Source: Micromonospora sp. ATCC 39149
GTDB taxonomy: Bacteria; Actinomycetota; Actinomycetes; Mycobacteriales; Micromonosporaceae
Assembly (NCBI RefSeq): GCF_000158815.1
Contig: NZ_GG657738.1
Span: 3,824,375-3,884,012, forward strand
Direction of reading: 5' to 3'
DNA: 59,638 nt
The notes under the pieces were generated by a model. The model did no database searches and was not told the DNA's origin. It worked only from the letters and a program-made list of their open reading frames with translations. Positions 16,991 to 26,869 of the stretch are shown piece by piece. Position 1 is the first letter of the stretch. Every line of letters begins with the position of its first letter. The position numbers and the translations under genes were made by a program.

Positions 16991-18319
16991 ATGTCCTTCG
17001 CTCCCGGTCGGTCGCGCTGGTCCGACGTCTGGCTCGCCACCGCCGCCCGGGGCGTCTCCAGTTGCGGGGACTTCCTCGCCGCGAGCGCCCTCACCCTCGC
17101 CCTCCAGTCCGCCGGTGCCGGCGGCCCGGCCGTGGCGGGGCTGCTGATCGCCGCGAGCCTGCCGCTCGTCGCGCTCGCCCCGCTGACCGGCCGGCTCGCC
17201 GACCGGGTGGACTCCCGTGCCCTGCTGGTCGCGGCCGGCGTGGTCCAGGCGGCGATCTGCCTCGCCCTCGCGTACGCCGAACATCCGGCCCTGGTGACCG
17301 GCCTGGTGGCGCTGCTGGCCGCCGGCCTCGCGGTAACCCAGCCGGTGCTCGCCGCCCTCGTTCCGGCGATGGTCACGCCTGGGGACCTGCCCCGGGCCAG
17401 CGCCCTGCACCAGACGGCCGGCACCCTCGGCGCGCTGGCCGGTCCGGCGCTGGCCGGGGTGCTGGTGGGGCAGTTCGGCGCTCGCGTGCCGCTGCTCCTC
17501 GACGCCGTCAGCTACCTCGCTCTGGTGGCCGCCGGCCTGCTGATCCGCACCCGCCGGGGCGGTGCCCGGACGGTCCGCGACGTCCACCCGGTGCCCGCCG
17601 GTGCGGTCGGTGACGGGCACCCGACGCCCGCCTGCGGCGACGGGTCGGCCCCACGCTGGCGACTGCGCCCGGATCGGCTGCTGTTCGCGATGGTGGCCTC
17701 GCTCGCCGGGGTGGTCGGCGCGGTCGGAGCGATCAACGTGATCGAGGTGTTCTTCATCCGGGAGACACTGGGCAGCTCCACAACCGTCTATGGGCTGGTC
17801 ACGGGGGCCTGGACACTCGGCATCGTGGCCGGGGCGTGGGCGCTCGCCCCGCTGGCTCGCCGGCTCACCGACGACGGTCGACTGCTCGGCACGGGGCTAC
17901 TCCTGCTGGGCGGGTGCTGCCTTGCGGTCCTGGGCTCCGCCGCAGTGCCGTCCGCGTGGCTGCTGATGCCGATCTGGCTGATCGGCGGGGTGCTCAACGG
18001 CGGGAACAGCGTCGTCAGCAACGTGCTGCTCGCCCGCCGGGTGCCCGAGGCGGCGCGCGGTCGGGCGTACGCCGTCTTCGGCGCGTCGGTCCAGGGCGCG
18101 AGCATGGTCGGCCTCGCGGCCGGCGGCCTGCTGCTCGACCTGGCCGACCCCCGTCCGCTGGTGGCGGCATGCGGCGTCGCGGGGCTGCTCGTGGTGGCCG
18201 CGTTCGCTGTCCCGGTCGTTCGGGCCGGCCGCTCCGAACGGTCCGCCGCCACCCACGCGGCGACCCCGGCCGGTAGGCCGCCAGGTGCGGGATTGGCCAC
18301 TCCGGAGGCCGCCCGCTGA
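16991..18319 (+). CDS. MFS transporter (efflux type)
   Basis: This protein of about 442 residues has twelve predicted membrane helices. The conserved loop 2-3 motif is present as GRLADRVDSRALL (about residues 68-80). A polar central loop (about 185-225) separates two six-helix halves. Its closest look is the MFS_3/EntS-like exporters. The start is uncertain: ATG 16991, GTG 16970 and TTG 16955 are all in frame. An AT-rich, unusual patch (GATTATTTTCGAAG) lies just before the ATG and may be a promoter or the ArsR operator. Together with the preceding regulator it forms a likely drug- or metabolite-efflux unit. Confidence 0.85.
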   Translation: MSFAPGRSRWSDVWLATAARGVSSCGDFLAASALTLALQSAGAGGPAVAGLLIAASLPLVALAPLTGRLADRVDSRALLVAAGVVQAAICLALAYAEHPALVTGLVALLAAGLAVTQPVLAALVPAMVTPGDLPRASALHQTAGTLGALAGPALAGVLVGQFGARVPLLLDAVSYLALVAAGLLIRTRRGGARTVRDVHPVPAGAVGDGHPTPACGDGSAPRWRLRPDRLLFAMVASLAGVVGAVGAINVIEVFFIRETLGSSTTVYGLVTGAWTLGIVAGAWALAPLARRLTDDGRLLGTGLLLLGGCCLAVLGSAAVPSAWLLMPIWLIGGVLNGGNSVVSNVLLARRVPEAARGRAYAVFGASVQGASMVGLAAGGLLLDLADPRPLVAACGVAGLLVVAAFAVPVVRAGRSERSAATHAATPAGRPPGAGLATPEAAR

Positions 18320-19298
<979 letters not shown>

Positions 19299-19343
19299 AC
19301 GCCGGCAACCGCCCGCCGCTCGACGGCGGTCACCGGCCGCGCG

Positions 19344-20306
19344 TCAGGTGCCCGAGCGCAGCACCGCTTCGGTGATCTTCTGGCAGTTCTTCATGCCGTA
19401 CTCGTAGCCCATGTTGATCGGGTAGCGGACCATCACGCCCATCGTCCAGTTGTCGCCGATGGCGAGGCAGTTGATGTGCATCTCCTGCTCCCTGGTCCGG
19501 TCGATCCAGCCGTTCTTGATGGCGATCTTCTTCTGCTCGGCCGCCGGGAACGCCTTGCGGATGCCGAAGTCACCGGAGCCGCGCACCAGCCGCATCTCGT
19601 TGATCAGCCACTTGGTCCACTCCGGCCCGGCGGCCCGACCGTCCTTGATGCACGCCCCGAGGCGGGCGGTGTCCCGGGGGGAGAGGTTCGTCCGGCTCCA
19701 GCCGCCGTCGGCGGCGGTGCTGCTGTCGGTGGTCTTGCAGATGGAGATCATGCGCTTGATCGACGCGGACCGGCCCACCGAGTTGTAGAACTGCTCGGCG
19801 CGGGTGTTGTCGCTGTCCCGGATGATCCTGGTGGCGTCGGCGAGCTTGGCGTCGCTGGGCTTCTGCCCCGCCTCGTCGGCGCGGCGCAGATAGTCGGCGA
19901 CGATCCAGGACTTGATCAGCGATGCGGTGGTGCTCGTCTCGGCCATGTTCTTCGAGCCGAAGATCTTCCCGGTGCGGGTGTCCAGGACGCTCCAGGCGTA
20001 CCAGCCCTCGATGTCGAGGTCGATCTGCTTGTCCGCGAACGGCAGCGGCTCCAGCGACGGCGAGGGGCTGGGCGAGGCCGGGGGGCGTGAGCGGCGGTCC
20101 GAGGTCGCGTTGGCGGCGCGGTCGACCGGCGCGGACGGGGCGCCCCACTGGGCGGCGGCGGCCGACGACAGCGGGGAGCCCGGCAGCAGCCGCAGCGACA
20201 CCAGCACCAGCCCGATCAGGACGGCCGCGATCGCGATCAGCCGCAGCGGCGACGCCTCGCCGCCCGCGGAGCCCCCGCCGCCGTCCCGCCGCCGGCTGCC
20301 CGCCAT
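19344..20306 (-). CDS. Beta-lactamase-fold serine hydrolase, membrane-anchored (paralogue 1)
   Basis: This 320-residue protein has one N-terminal membrane anchor (about 20-42), a Pro/Ser linker (about 55-90) and an extracellular penicillin-recognising domain. The three active-site motifs are S129-L-I-K132 (in TTASLIKSW), S165-D-N167 (in RDSDNTRAE) and K264-N-G266 (in AIKNGWIDR), a variant of KTG. Family relatives are class A beta-lactamase-like or PBP-like enzymes. Without Glu166-type residues clearly placed, lactamase activity should not be assumed. ATG 20306 overlaps the stop of the upstream paralogue (ATGA), so the pair is one operon and arose by tandem duplication. Confidence 0.85.
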   Translation of the reverse strand: MAGSRRRDGGGGSAGGEASPLRLIAIAAVLIGLVLVSLRLLPGSPLSSAAAAQWGAPSAPVDRAANATSDRRSRPPASPSPSPSLEPLPFADKQIDLDIEGWYAWSVLDTRTGKIFGSKNMAETSTTASLIKSWIVADYLRRADEAGQKPSDAKLADATRIIRDSDNTRAEQFYNSVGRSASIKRMISICKTTDSSTAADGGWSRTNLSPRDTARLGACIKDGRAAGPEWTKWLINEMRLVRGSGDFGIRKAFPAAEQKKIAIKNGWIDRTREQEMHINCLAIGDNWTMGVMVRYPINMGYEYGMKNCQKITEAVLRSGT

Positions 20307-21289
20307 CAGAGCTTCCCGATCGGCTGCTGCGGCACCTTGAGGGCGGCACCGGGCTGCGGGGTGACCAGCTGGGTCGCGACGCTGGCGCAGACCTTCGCGC
20401 CGTACGACAGCCCGTTCTTCTGCGGGTAGCGCAACATGACCGCGAGGCTCCACTTCTCGGTGACCGCAAGACAGTTCACGTGCCAGTTGCCGTCGTAGTT
20501 CAACGGGGTCCAGCCGTTCTTGATGCTGACCGGTCCCTGGGCCTTGATCGCGGCAGGTAGGCCGTCGACGATCCCCCACTTCCCACCGCCGGACTTTAGC
20601 CGCTGGTCCTTGATGCCGCCGCGAACCTTGCTCATCTCGTCCAGCACCCACTTGGTCCACTTCGGCCCGGCCGCCTTGCCGTTGGCAATGCAGTCGCCAA
20701 GCCGGACGGCGTCGCGGGGGGACATCCGGGTGAAGCTCCAGTAGCCCTCGTACCCCGCGACGTTGCCGCGCTTGGTGTCGGTGAGGCCGCAGATGCTGAT
20801 GGCCCGCTTGATCACCGGATTCGGCTGGCCGTTCGGGTACGTCTTGTACGAGCCGCCCGCGGCGGACCAGACGGCGTTCGCGGCATCGTCGTTGCTGTCC
20901 CGGATGGCGAGGCTCGCCTGTTTCTTCAGCGTGGCCGAGGGCGCCTTGTCGCCGAGCTGTCGCAGGTAGTCGGCGACGATCCAGGCCTTGATCATCGACT
21001 CGGTCGAGCTGGTGCTGGTGAGGTTCTTCGAGCCGGAGATCTCGCCGCTCTCCCGGTCCATCAGTGCCCAGGAGAAGAACTCGCCGGAGAAGTTCACCGA
21101 GACGGGCCCGGCGCGCAGGGTCGGCGGTGGCGGGGCGGTCGGCTCGGGGGCCGCCACGCTCTCCGCGCCGCCCCCGCCGGATCCGCCGCTGTCGTCACCG
21201 GAGAGCTTGGCGTACGCGGCGGGCACCAGCATGGCGCTGCCGAGGAGGACCGCCACGACGGCGAGCACCATGGCCACGCGAGGTCGCAT
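20306..21289 (-). CDS. Beta-lactamase-fold serine hydrolase, exported (paralogue 2)
   Basis: This 327-residue tandem paralogue has an N-terminal signal or anchor (residues 7-28, ending PAAYA), a Gly/Pro-rich linker, and the same domain. Its motifs are S98-M-I-K101, then S132-N-D134 where paralogue 1 has S-D-N, and K257-N-G259. The Asn of the SxN motif, which normally contacts substrate, is therefore replaced by Asp. Surrounding segments ([36 protein letters not shown]) are closely shared with paralogue 1. Start ATG 21289 gives a proper anchor; an in-frame ATG at 21385 would add 32 polar residues. Paralogue 1 follows with a 4-base overlap. Confidence 0.85.
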   Translation of the reverse strand: MRPRVAMVLAVVAVLLGSAMLVPAAYAKLSGDDSGGSGGGGAESVAAPEPTAPPPPTLRAGPVSVNFSGEFFSWALMDRESGEISGSKNLTSTSSTESMIKAWIVADYLRQLGDKAPSATLKKQASLAIRDSNDDAANAVWSAAGGSYKTYPNGQPNPVIKRAISICGLTDTKRGNVAGYEGYWSFTRMSPRDAVRLGDCIANGKAAGPKWTKWVLDEMSKVRGGIKDQRLKSGGGKWGIVDGLPAAIKAQGPVSIKNGWTPLNYDGNWHVNCLAVTEKWSLAVMLRYPQKNGLSYGAKVCASVATQLVTPQPGAALKVPQQPIGKL

Positions 21290-21661
21290 GAGTGGGTGAG
21301 CTCCAGATGTCAGGGCCGGGGGGCCGGCTGTTTTCCGAGCGAGCTCGACCTGATCGCCGTGGGCCGGGGGAGTGGCCTGCGTCATACCCGGCGATCGCCA
21401 GCAGCCGATCGGTGTGACCGGGAAAGTTTACGTCCGGACAGCCGCCACGCCAGAACCCGACGCCTGTCAAGTTGCTATGAAGGCGGGATTATGGCCGCAT
21501 ATGCCCTGATTGGTGGAGTTCACCTCTGCTTAGTGAGCCATGTCATAGCTGTGCGCCGACCTGCGGCAATGCCGAAGCGGGTCGTTTCGTCACGGAAGGT
21601 TAGTTCCGAATTCTATGACACCCTCTGGCGTCCGGGATCGCAAGCTGTAACACTTGTGGTC
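21290..21661. promoter_or_regulatory. Divergent intergenic region upstream of paaA
   Basis: About 370 bases lie between the serine-hydrolase pair and paaA. The part from 21460 to 21661 is clearly less GC-rich than the flanks, as expected for promoters. A TAACAC box (21647-21652) stands 8-9 bases before the paaA ATG, and no SD sequence is present. A leaderless paa transcript is therefore possible. No PaaR/TetR-type palindrome was recognised. Confidence 0.35.
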
Positions 21662-22732
21662 ATGTATGGCAACGACTTCTCCGCCCCGCAGGACGCGTCC
21701 GGCGGTGGCCTGCTCGGCGAGGTGGAGGCGGCGGAGGCGGAGCTGCGGGAGGCGGCGGCCCGGCAGCGGGGCGGTGCCGCCCCCGGTCCGGACGCCGACC
21801 TCGCGGCGTACTTCGCCGACGTGATCGACGCCGACCAGAAGATCGAGCCCCGCGACTGGATGCCCGAGGCGTACCGCAGGACGCTGATCCGACAGATCGC
21901 CCAGCACGCGCACTCCGAGATCATCGGGATGCAGCCGGAGGGAAACTGGATCAGCCGGGCCCCCTCGCTCAAGCGCAAGGCGATCCTGCTGGCCAAGGTC
22001 CAGGACGAGGCCGGGCACGGCCTCTACCTGTACGCCGCCGCGGAGACCCTCGGCGTCAGCCGGGACGAACTGGTCCAGCTCCTGCTCGACGGGCGGCAGA
22101 AGTACAGCTCGATCTTCAACTACCCGACCCTGAGCTGGGCCGACGTGGGCGTGATCGGGTGGCTCGTCGACGGCGCCGCGATCGTCAACCAGGTGCCGCT
22201 GTGCCGTTGCTCCTACGGGCCGTACGCCCGGGCCATGATCCGGGTCTGCAAGGAGGAGTCCTTCCACCAGCGCCAGGGCTTCGAGATCCTGCACACCCTG
22301 GCCCACGGCACCCCCGGCCAGAAGGCCATGGCCCAGGACGCGGTGGACCGCTGGTGGTACCCGTCGCTGGCCATGTTCGGCCCGCCCGACGGCGACTCCA
22401 CCCACTCCGCCCGCTCGATGGCCTGGAAGATCAAGCGGTTCTCCAACGACGAGCTGCGCCAGCGCTTCGTCGACATGTGCGTGCAGCAGGCCGAGATCCT
22501 CGGCCTCACCCTGCCCGACCCCGACCTGCGCTGGAACGAGCAGCGTCAGGCGTACGACTTCACCGAGCCGGACTACGCCGAGCTGATGCGGGTGATCTCC
22601 GGCGAGGGCCCGTGCAACCGGCAGCGAATGGAGCACCGGCGCCGCGCCCACGCCGAGGGCGCCTGGGTACGCGAGGCCGCCGCCGCGTACGCGGCCAAAC
22701 GGGCGCAGGCGAAGGAGGCGGTCGCGGCATGA
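21662..22732 (+). CDS. paaA: Ring-1,2-phenylacetyl-CoA epoxidase, catalytic subunit PaaA
   Basis: This 356-residue di-iron oxygenase subunit inserts oxygen into the aromatic ring of phenylacetyl-CoA to give the 1,2-epoxide. Di-iron ligands are expected from the carboxylate-bridged pattern. DEAGH and EESFH supply the two ExxH motifs, and [15 protein letters not shown] is the family hallmark near residue 80-95. ATG 21662 has no Shine-Dalgarno sequence (see upstream region). The paaB start overlaps the stop (ATGA). It heads a tightly coupled paaABCDE operon; no ligase (paaK) or downstream ring-cleavage genes are in the window. Confidence 0.95.
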   Translation: MYGNDFSAPQDASGGGLLGEVEAAEAELREAAARQRGGAAPGPDADLAAYFADVIDADQKIEPRDWMPEAYRRTLIRQIAQHAHSEIIGMQPEGNWISRAPSLKRKAILLAKVQDEAGHGLYLYAAAETLGVSRDELVQLLLDGRQKYSSIFNYPTLSWADVGVIGWLVDGAAIVNQVPLCRCSYGPYARAMIRVCKEESFHQRQGFEILHTLAHGTPGQKAMAQDAVDRWWYPSLAMFGPPDGDSTHSARSMAWKIKRFSNDELRQRFVDMCVQQAEILGLTLPDPDLRWNEQRQAYDFTEPDYAELMRVISGEGPCNRQRMEHRRRAHAEGAWVREAAAAYAAKRAQAKEAVAA

Positions 22733-23019
22733 GTGCCACCGACAACACGCCGCTGTGGGAGGTCTTCGTGCGGGCCCGGCGCGGGCTGTCGCACACCCAC
22801 GTCGGCAGCCTGCACGCCCCTGACGCCGAGCTGGCCCTACACAACGCCCGGGACCTCTACACCCGCCGCCAGGAGGGGGTGTCGATCTGGGTGGTGCCGG
22901 CCGCCGCGATCACCGCGTCCAGCCCCGACGAGAAGGACGCATTCTTCGACCCGGCGGCCGACAAGGTCTACCGCCACCCCACCTTCTACGAGGTGCCGGA
23001 CGGGGTGGCCCACCTGTGA
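22729..23019 (+). CDS. paaB: Phenylacetyl-CoA epoxidase subunit PaaB
   Basis: This 96-residue small structural subunit opens with [30 protein letters not shown], the family signature, and contains the [17 protein letters not shown] strand. It bridges PaaAC heterodimers in the epoxidase complex (known for the E. coli enzyme). It overlaps paaA and paaC by 4 bases on each side, which keeps subunit synthesis coupled. Confidence 0.95.
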   Translation: MSATDNTPLWEVFVRARRGLSHTHVGSLHAPDAELALHNARDLYTRRQEGVSIWVVPAAAITASSPDEKDAFFDPAADKVYRHPTFYEVPDGVAHL

Positions 23020-23741
23020 CCGGCCCCTTCGACTTCGCCCTCGCCCTCGGCGACGACGCGCTGGTCGCCGCGCAGCGGCTCGGCGAGTGGACCAGCCGCG
23101 GCCCGGAGATGGAGGAGGACGTCGCGCTGGCCAACATCGCCCTCGACCAGCTCGGCGCGGCCCGGCTCCTGCTCACGTACGCGGGCGAGCTGGAGGGCGC
23201 CGGCCGCGACGAGGACGCGCTGGCGTACCTGCGCGGCGACCGCGAGTTCCGCAACTGCCTGCTGGTCGAGCTGCCCAACGGCGACTTCGCGGTGACCATG
23301 GCAAAGCTGCTGCTGCTGTCGGCGTACCAGCTCCCGCTCTACGCCGCGCTGGCCGGCTGCGCCGACGAGCGGCTCGCCGCGATCGGGGCCAAGGCGCGCA
23401 AGGAGTCCGCGTACCACCGGGACCACGCCGCGCTGTGGGTGCGGCGGCTCGGCGACGGCACCGCCGAGTCGCACCGCCGGATGCAGGCCGCCGTGGACCA
23501 GGTCTGGCCGTACGCGCACGAGCTGTTCGCGCCGTGGCCGGGCGCGCCGGTCGACCCGGCCACCCTGCGGGGCGACTTCGACGCGTACGTCGGGCCGGTG
23601 CTGGCCGAGGCGACCCTGACCCGGCCGGCGGACGGCTGGGCCCCGGCCGGCGGACGGGACGGCCTGCACACCGAGCACCTGTCGTACCTGCTGGCGGAGA
23701 TGCAGGTGTTGCACCGCGCCCACCCGGGGGCGAAGTGGTAG
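23016..23741 (+). CDS. paaC: Phenylacetyl-CoA epoxidase structural subunit PaaC
   Basis: This 241-residue subunit is the inactive ferritin-like partner of PaaA. It begins at GTG 23016 (GTGA overlap with paaB). Family features are LGDDALVAAQRLGEW, MEEDVALANIALDQLG and YHRDHAALWVRRLGDGT. It lacks a full set of iron ligands, consistent with a structural role. Its TAG overlaps the start region of paaD by 7 bases. Confidence 0.94.
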   Translation: MTGPFDFALALGDDALVAAQRLGEWTSRGPEMEEDVALANIALDQLGAARLLLTYAGELEGAGRDEDALAYLRGDREFRNCLLVELPNGDFAVTMAKLLLLSAYQLPLYAALAGCADERLAAIGAKARKESAYHRDHAALWVRRLGDGTAESHRRMQAAVDQVWPYAHELFAPWPGAPVDPATLRGDFDAYVGPVLAEATLTRPADGWAPAGGRDGLHTEHLSYLLAEMQVLHRAHPGAKW

Positions 23742-24211
23742 ACCCGAGGGAGGCCGTGGCGGCGGTGGTGGACCCGGAGATCCGGGTGATCACCATCGAC
23801 GAGCTGGGCATCCTGCGGGCGGTCGAGGAGGACCGGGCTACCGGCCGGGTCACCGTGACCATCACCCCCACGTACACCGGCTGCCCGGCGATGGACGTGA
23901 TCCGGGCCGACATCCGCCGGGCGCTGGCCGCCATAGGGCACCCGGACGCCGAGGTCCGCACGGTCTACAGCCCGGCCTGGAGCACCGACTGGATCTCCGC
24001 CGCCGGCCGGGCGAAGCTCGCCGCCGCCGGCATCGCCCCGCCGCCGGCGACCCGGGCCGGCACCGTCGTGCCGCTGACCCTCGCCGTCCGCTGCCCGCGC
24101 TGCGGGGCGGCGGAGACCGAGCAGGTCAGCCGGTTCGGCTCCACCGCGTGCAAGGCCCTGTGGCGCTGCCGAGCCTGTCGTGAACCCTTCGACCACCTGA
24201 AGGCGCTGTGA
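23735..24211 (+). CDS. paaD: PaaD, SufT/DUF59-family Fe-S assembly factor for the epoxidase
   Basis: This 158-residue protein from GTG 23735 has an N-terminal MIP18/DUF59 domain (VDPEIRVITIDELGILR, then YTGCPAMDVI with the conserved Cys). Its C-terminal zinc-ribbon-like region holds two CxxC pairs, CPRCG and CRACR, with another Cys in STACKAL between. PaaD is thought to help build or repair the PaaE iron-sulphur cluster. Its start lies inside the end of paaC, and its stop overlaps paaE (GTGA). Confidence 0.93.
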   Translation: MVDPREAVAAVVDPEIRVITIDELGILRAVEEDRATGRVTVTITPTYTGCPAMDVIRADIRRALAAIGHPDAEVRTVYSPAWSTDWISAAGRAKLAAAGIAPPPATRAGTVVPLTLAVRCPRCGAAETEQVSRFGSTACKALWRCRACREPFDHLKAL

Positions 24212-25347
24212 CTGTCACGATCACCCGTCCGGTCCGCCGCCGGCCGGCCTTCCACCCGCTGCCCGTCGCCGCCGTCGACCGGCTCACCGCCGACGCCGTG
24301 GCGATCACCTTCGCCGTGCCCGAGGAGCTGCGGGCGGCGTTCGCGTTCTCCGCCGGCCAGCACCTCACCGTGCGGCTTCCCGCTGGAGGCGGGCTCACCG
24401 GCTCCACGGGTGCTGACGGGGCGGACGTGCGCCGGTCGTACTCGATCTGCTCGACGCCCGACGACCTGGCCCGGCACGGCCGGCTGCGGATCGGGGTGCG
24501 GGAGGTCCCCGGGGGCGCGTTCTCCGCGTACGCCTGCCGGGCGTTGCGGCGCGGCGACACCGTCGAGGTGCTGCCCCCGCTGGGGCACTTCACCACGGCG
24601 TTCGACCCGGGCCGGGCCCGCCGCTACGGCGCGGTGGTCGCCGGCTCCGGCATCACCCCGGTGCTCGCGCTGGTCGCCACGGCCCTGGCCGTCGAGCCGG
24701 CCAGCACCTTCACCATCGTGTACGGCAACCGCACGGCGAACTCGGTGATGTTCGCCGAGGAGCTTTCCGACCTGAAGGACCGGTACCCGACCCGGCTGCA
24801 CCTGGTGCACGTGTTGTCCCGGGAGCGGGGCGAGTCGCCGCTGCTGTCGGGGCGGATCGACGCCGAGCGGCTAGGGCGTCTGCTGGGCACGATCGTGCCG
24901 GGCGACGCGATCGAGGAGTGGTTCCTCTGCGGCCCGTACCCCATGGTGGTCGACGCGAAGGCGGTGCTCGCCGCACGGGGCCTGCCGGAGTCGGCGGTGC
25001 ACACGGAGCTGTTCCACGTCGCCGAGGCGCCCGCCCCGCCGACGCGCCGCCCCGCCGACGCGCCCGGGGCCGGTGCAGAGGTGACGATCGTGCTGGACGG
25101 CCGATCGTCGACCTTCACGATGGGCCGCGAGGAGCGGGTCCTCGACGCGGCGCTGCGGGTGCGCGGCGAGCTGCCGTACGCGTGCAAGGGCGGGGTCTGC
25201 TCCACCTGCCGGGCGAGGGTGGTCTCCGGCGCGGTGACGATGGCCCGCAACTACGCCCTGGAGCCGGACGAGGTCGCCGCCGGGTACGTGCTGACCTGCC
25301 AATCCACCCCAACCACCGACACCCTCACAGTCGACTACGACGCCTGA
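24208..25347 (+). CDS. paaE: Phenylacetyl-CoA epoxidase reductase subunit PaaE
   Basis: This 379-residue protein passes electrons from NADPH to the PaaA di-iron centre. It has an FAD-binding ferredoxin-reductase domain (RRSYSICSTP contacts FAD, about residue 70), an NAD(P)-binding domain (VVAGSGITPVLAL, FLCGPYPMV) and a C-terminal plant-type 2Fe-2S domain with CKGGVCSTC and a last Cys in VLTCQSTP. A Pro-rich linker joins the last two. It starts at GTG 24208 overlapping paaD and ends the operon, convergent with the fic locus 17 bases away. Confidence 0.95.
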   Translation: MTVTITRPVRRRPAFHPLPVAAVDRLTADAVAITFAVPEELRAAFAFSAGQHLTVRLPAGGGLTGSTGADGADVRRSYSICSTPDDLARHGRLRIGVREVPGGAFSAYACRALRRGDTVEVLPPLGHFTTAFDPGRARRYGAVVAGSGITPVLALVATALAVEPASTFTIVYGNRTANSVMFAEELSDLKDRYPTRLHLVHVLSRERGESPLLSGRIDAERLGRLLGTIVPGDAIEEWFLCGPYPMVVDAKAVLAARGLPESAVHTELFHVAEAPAPPTRRPADAPGAGAEVTIVLDGRSSTFTMGREERVLDAALRVRGELPYACKGGVCSTCRARVVSGAVTMARNYALEPDEVAAGYVLTCQSTPTTDTLTVDYDA

Positions 25348-25364
25348 CGCGGCCGTTCGGAACG

Positions 25365-26415
25365 TCAGCGCCGGTACGGGTCGGTGATCTCCCGGGGCCG
25401 CAGCGCTGGAGCGGCGAGTTCGCGCAACGTAGTGGATGCGACGTAGTACCTGCCGCGGGTCTGACCGTGCTGCTGGAGGAATCCCGCCTTCACCAGGGCG
25501 CGAAGGTCGCGAACGGCCTGGTCGTCGGTGAGGGTTTCGTCGCGCTGGTAGACGGTGCGGCGCACCCTGCCGCCGGTCGCCGCGAGTTGTAGGGCGCTGA
25601 CCACGCGCTCGGGGAGCCCGTCCTGGCGTGCCCGGACGTCGAGCAGTTCCCACAGTCGGGCGGCCTGGTCGATGCGCTGCCGAACCAACTGCGCCTGCTG
25701 GTGGTGGGCGCTCAGGCAGAACCGGACCCACGGGCCCGTGTCGTTCGCCGGCTGCCAGCCCGGGCCGCCCACCTCGCCCAGCACGTCGTAGTAGGCGTAG
25801 GCGTTCCGACCGTTGCCCAGCCACTCCTCGATGGAGGAGAACTCGGGTGCGAGGACGCCGTCGCGGGCGAGGACCAGGGTGTGCAGGCACCGCGACATGC
25901 GCCCGTTCCCGTCGCGCCATGGGTGGATCTTGACCAGGTTCAGGTGCGCCATCGACGCGCGCACGAGGAGTGGGCTGGCGGGTTCCCCGTCGGCCAGCCA
26001 GTCGACCAGTTCGGAAACCAGGGACGGCACCTCGTCGGCGTCCGGGCCCGTGTAGACGCGCCGGCCCGTGTGGGCCTCGTCGACGTAGATGTCACCGGGG
26101 CGGTACCGCCCCGGCCACTTGGCCAGCTCGTGTCGCATCATCATGAAGTGCAGGGCGTTGAGGAGCATGTGTTGCCAGGCGTACTCCCGGGAGTGGCCGA
26201 GCTGCTGCACGTAGGTGAGGGCGTCCCGGTACCCGGTGATGACGTCCCAGGTGCCCGGACTGGTTTCCATCGGGTCTTCCCGGTCACTGCGGCGACGGCG
26301 TCGTCCAGGCCGACCTGGTAGCCCTCGATCGAGTTGGAACCCTGGATGGCGTGGGCGATCAGGGACCTGCGCAGGCGGAACGCCGAAATGATTAAAGGAT
26401 TCTCGGCTGCGGGGG
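25365..26415 (-). pseudogene. Fic-domain (AMPylation) protein, frameshifted and N-terminally short
   Basis: The main open frame (25365-26270, 302 residues) holds the Fic core HPWRDGNGRMSR with His116 and a C-terminal winged-helix region. It is of the class whose N-terminal helix carries the inhibitory motif (S/T)xxxE(G/N). That helix is present just upstream, in another frame: SLIAHAIQGSNSIEGYQVGLDDAVAAVTG (26368-26283). A single missing base in the CCC run at 26279-26281 would join the two as AVTGEDPMETSPGTWD. Even so, there is no start codon between the helix and a TGA at 26417-26419, so the family's first 30 or more residues are absent. It is either a decayed gene or a de-inhibited core. 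Confidence 0.75.
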
Positions 26416-26416
26416 G

Positions 26417-26629
26417 TCAGGCATCCTCGCGTACGTGTGCCGTCCAGCAGGTGAGGTCGGAGTGGTGCTCGGTGAGGATGATCGGTTCGCCGCAGGCTTC
26501 CTCGATCATCTTGGCTGCGTCGTCCAGGTGTGCCGGCTGGTGATCCCAGTCGTCGTCCCGGAACAGGTGCAGGCCGACCTCGCCCCGGTCGTCGCCGAGC
26601 GCCTCGGCGGCCTCGGGTGACACCAGCAC
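26417..26629 (-). CDS. Small acidic protein, unknown function
   Basis: This open frame ends in GEPIILTEHHSDLTCWTAHVREDA and is rich in Asp, Glu and His. GTG 26629 gives 70 residues and GTG 26713 about 98; neither has a good ribosome site. The frame is the same as that of the displaced fic N-terminus just downstream, separated from it by one TGA. Amphipathic spacing of residues 20-60 looks protein-like, but no family is recognised. It could be part of an older fic-linked gene. Confidence 0.4.
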   Translation of the reverse strand: MLVSPEAAEALGDDRGEVGLHLFRDDDWDHQPAHLDDAAKMIEEACGEPIILTEHHSDLTCWTAHVREDA

Positions 26630-26869
26630 GACGGTGTAGCGGGACGCCTCCCGCTCCGCCTCGGTGGGTGACGGCCGCCCCGCACGGCCCTGCCGGCCGA
26701 ATCGGGCGATCACCGAGGGGATCGGGCCGGGCGAGTCCGCCGGGTCGCAGGCTGGTCGCGGTCCTACAGGCGGGGCAGCTCCAAAGGACGCAGACAGAGG
26801 GGTGCCGTCCGGTTGCCGGCCCGGACCACCCTGCGGGCCTGGACCGCCGGTCGGCGTACCCTCGAACGC

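Noticed and set aside
16965..16992. AT-rich GATTATTTTCGAAG patch as a Zur box
   Set aside because: The arms are not symmetric around the centre and the spacing is off by one; an unassigned operator or promoter is all that can be said.
19344..21289. Calling the serine hydrolase pair beta-lactamases
   Set aside because: Motifs are variant (KNG, SND) and the deacylation Glu could not be placed; only the fold is supported.
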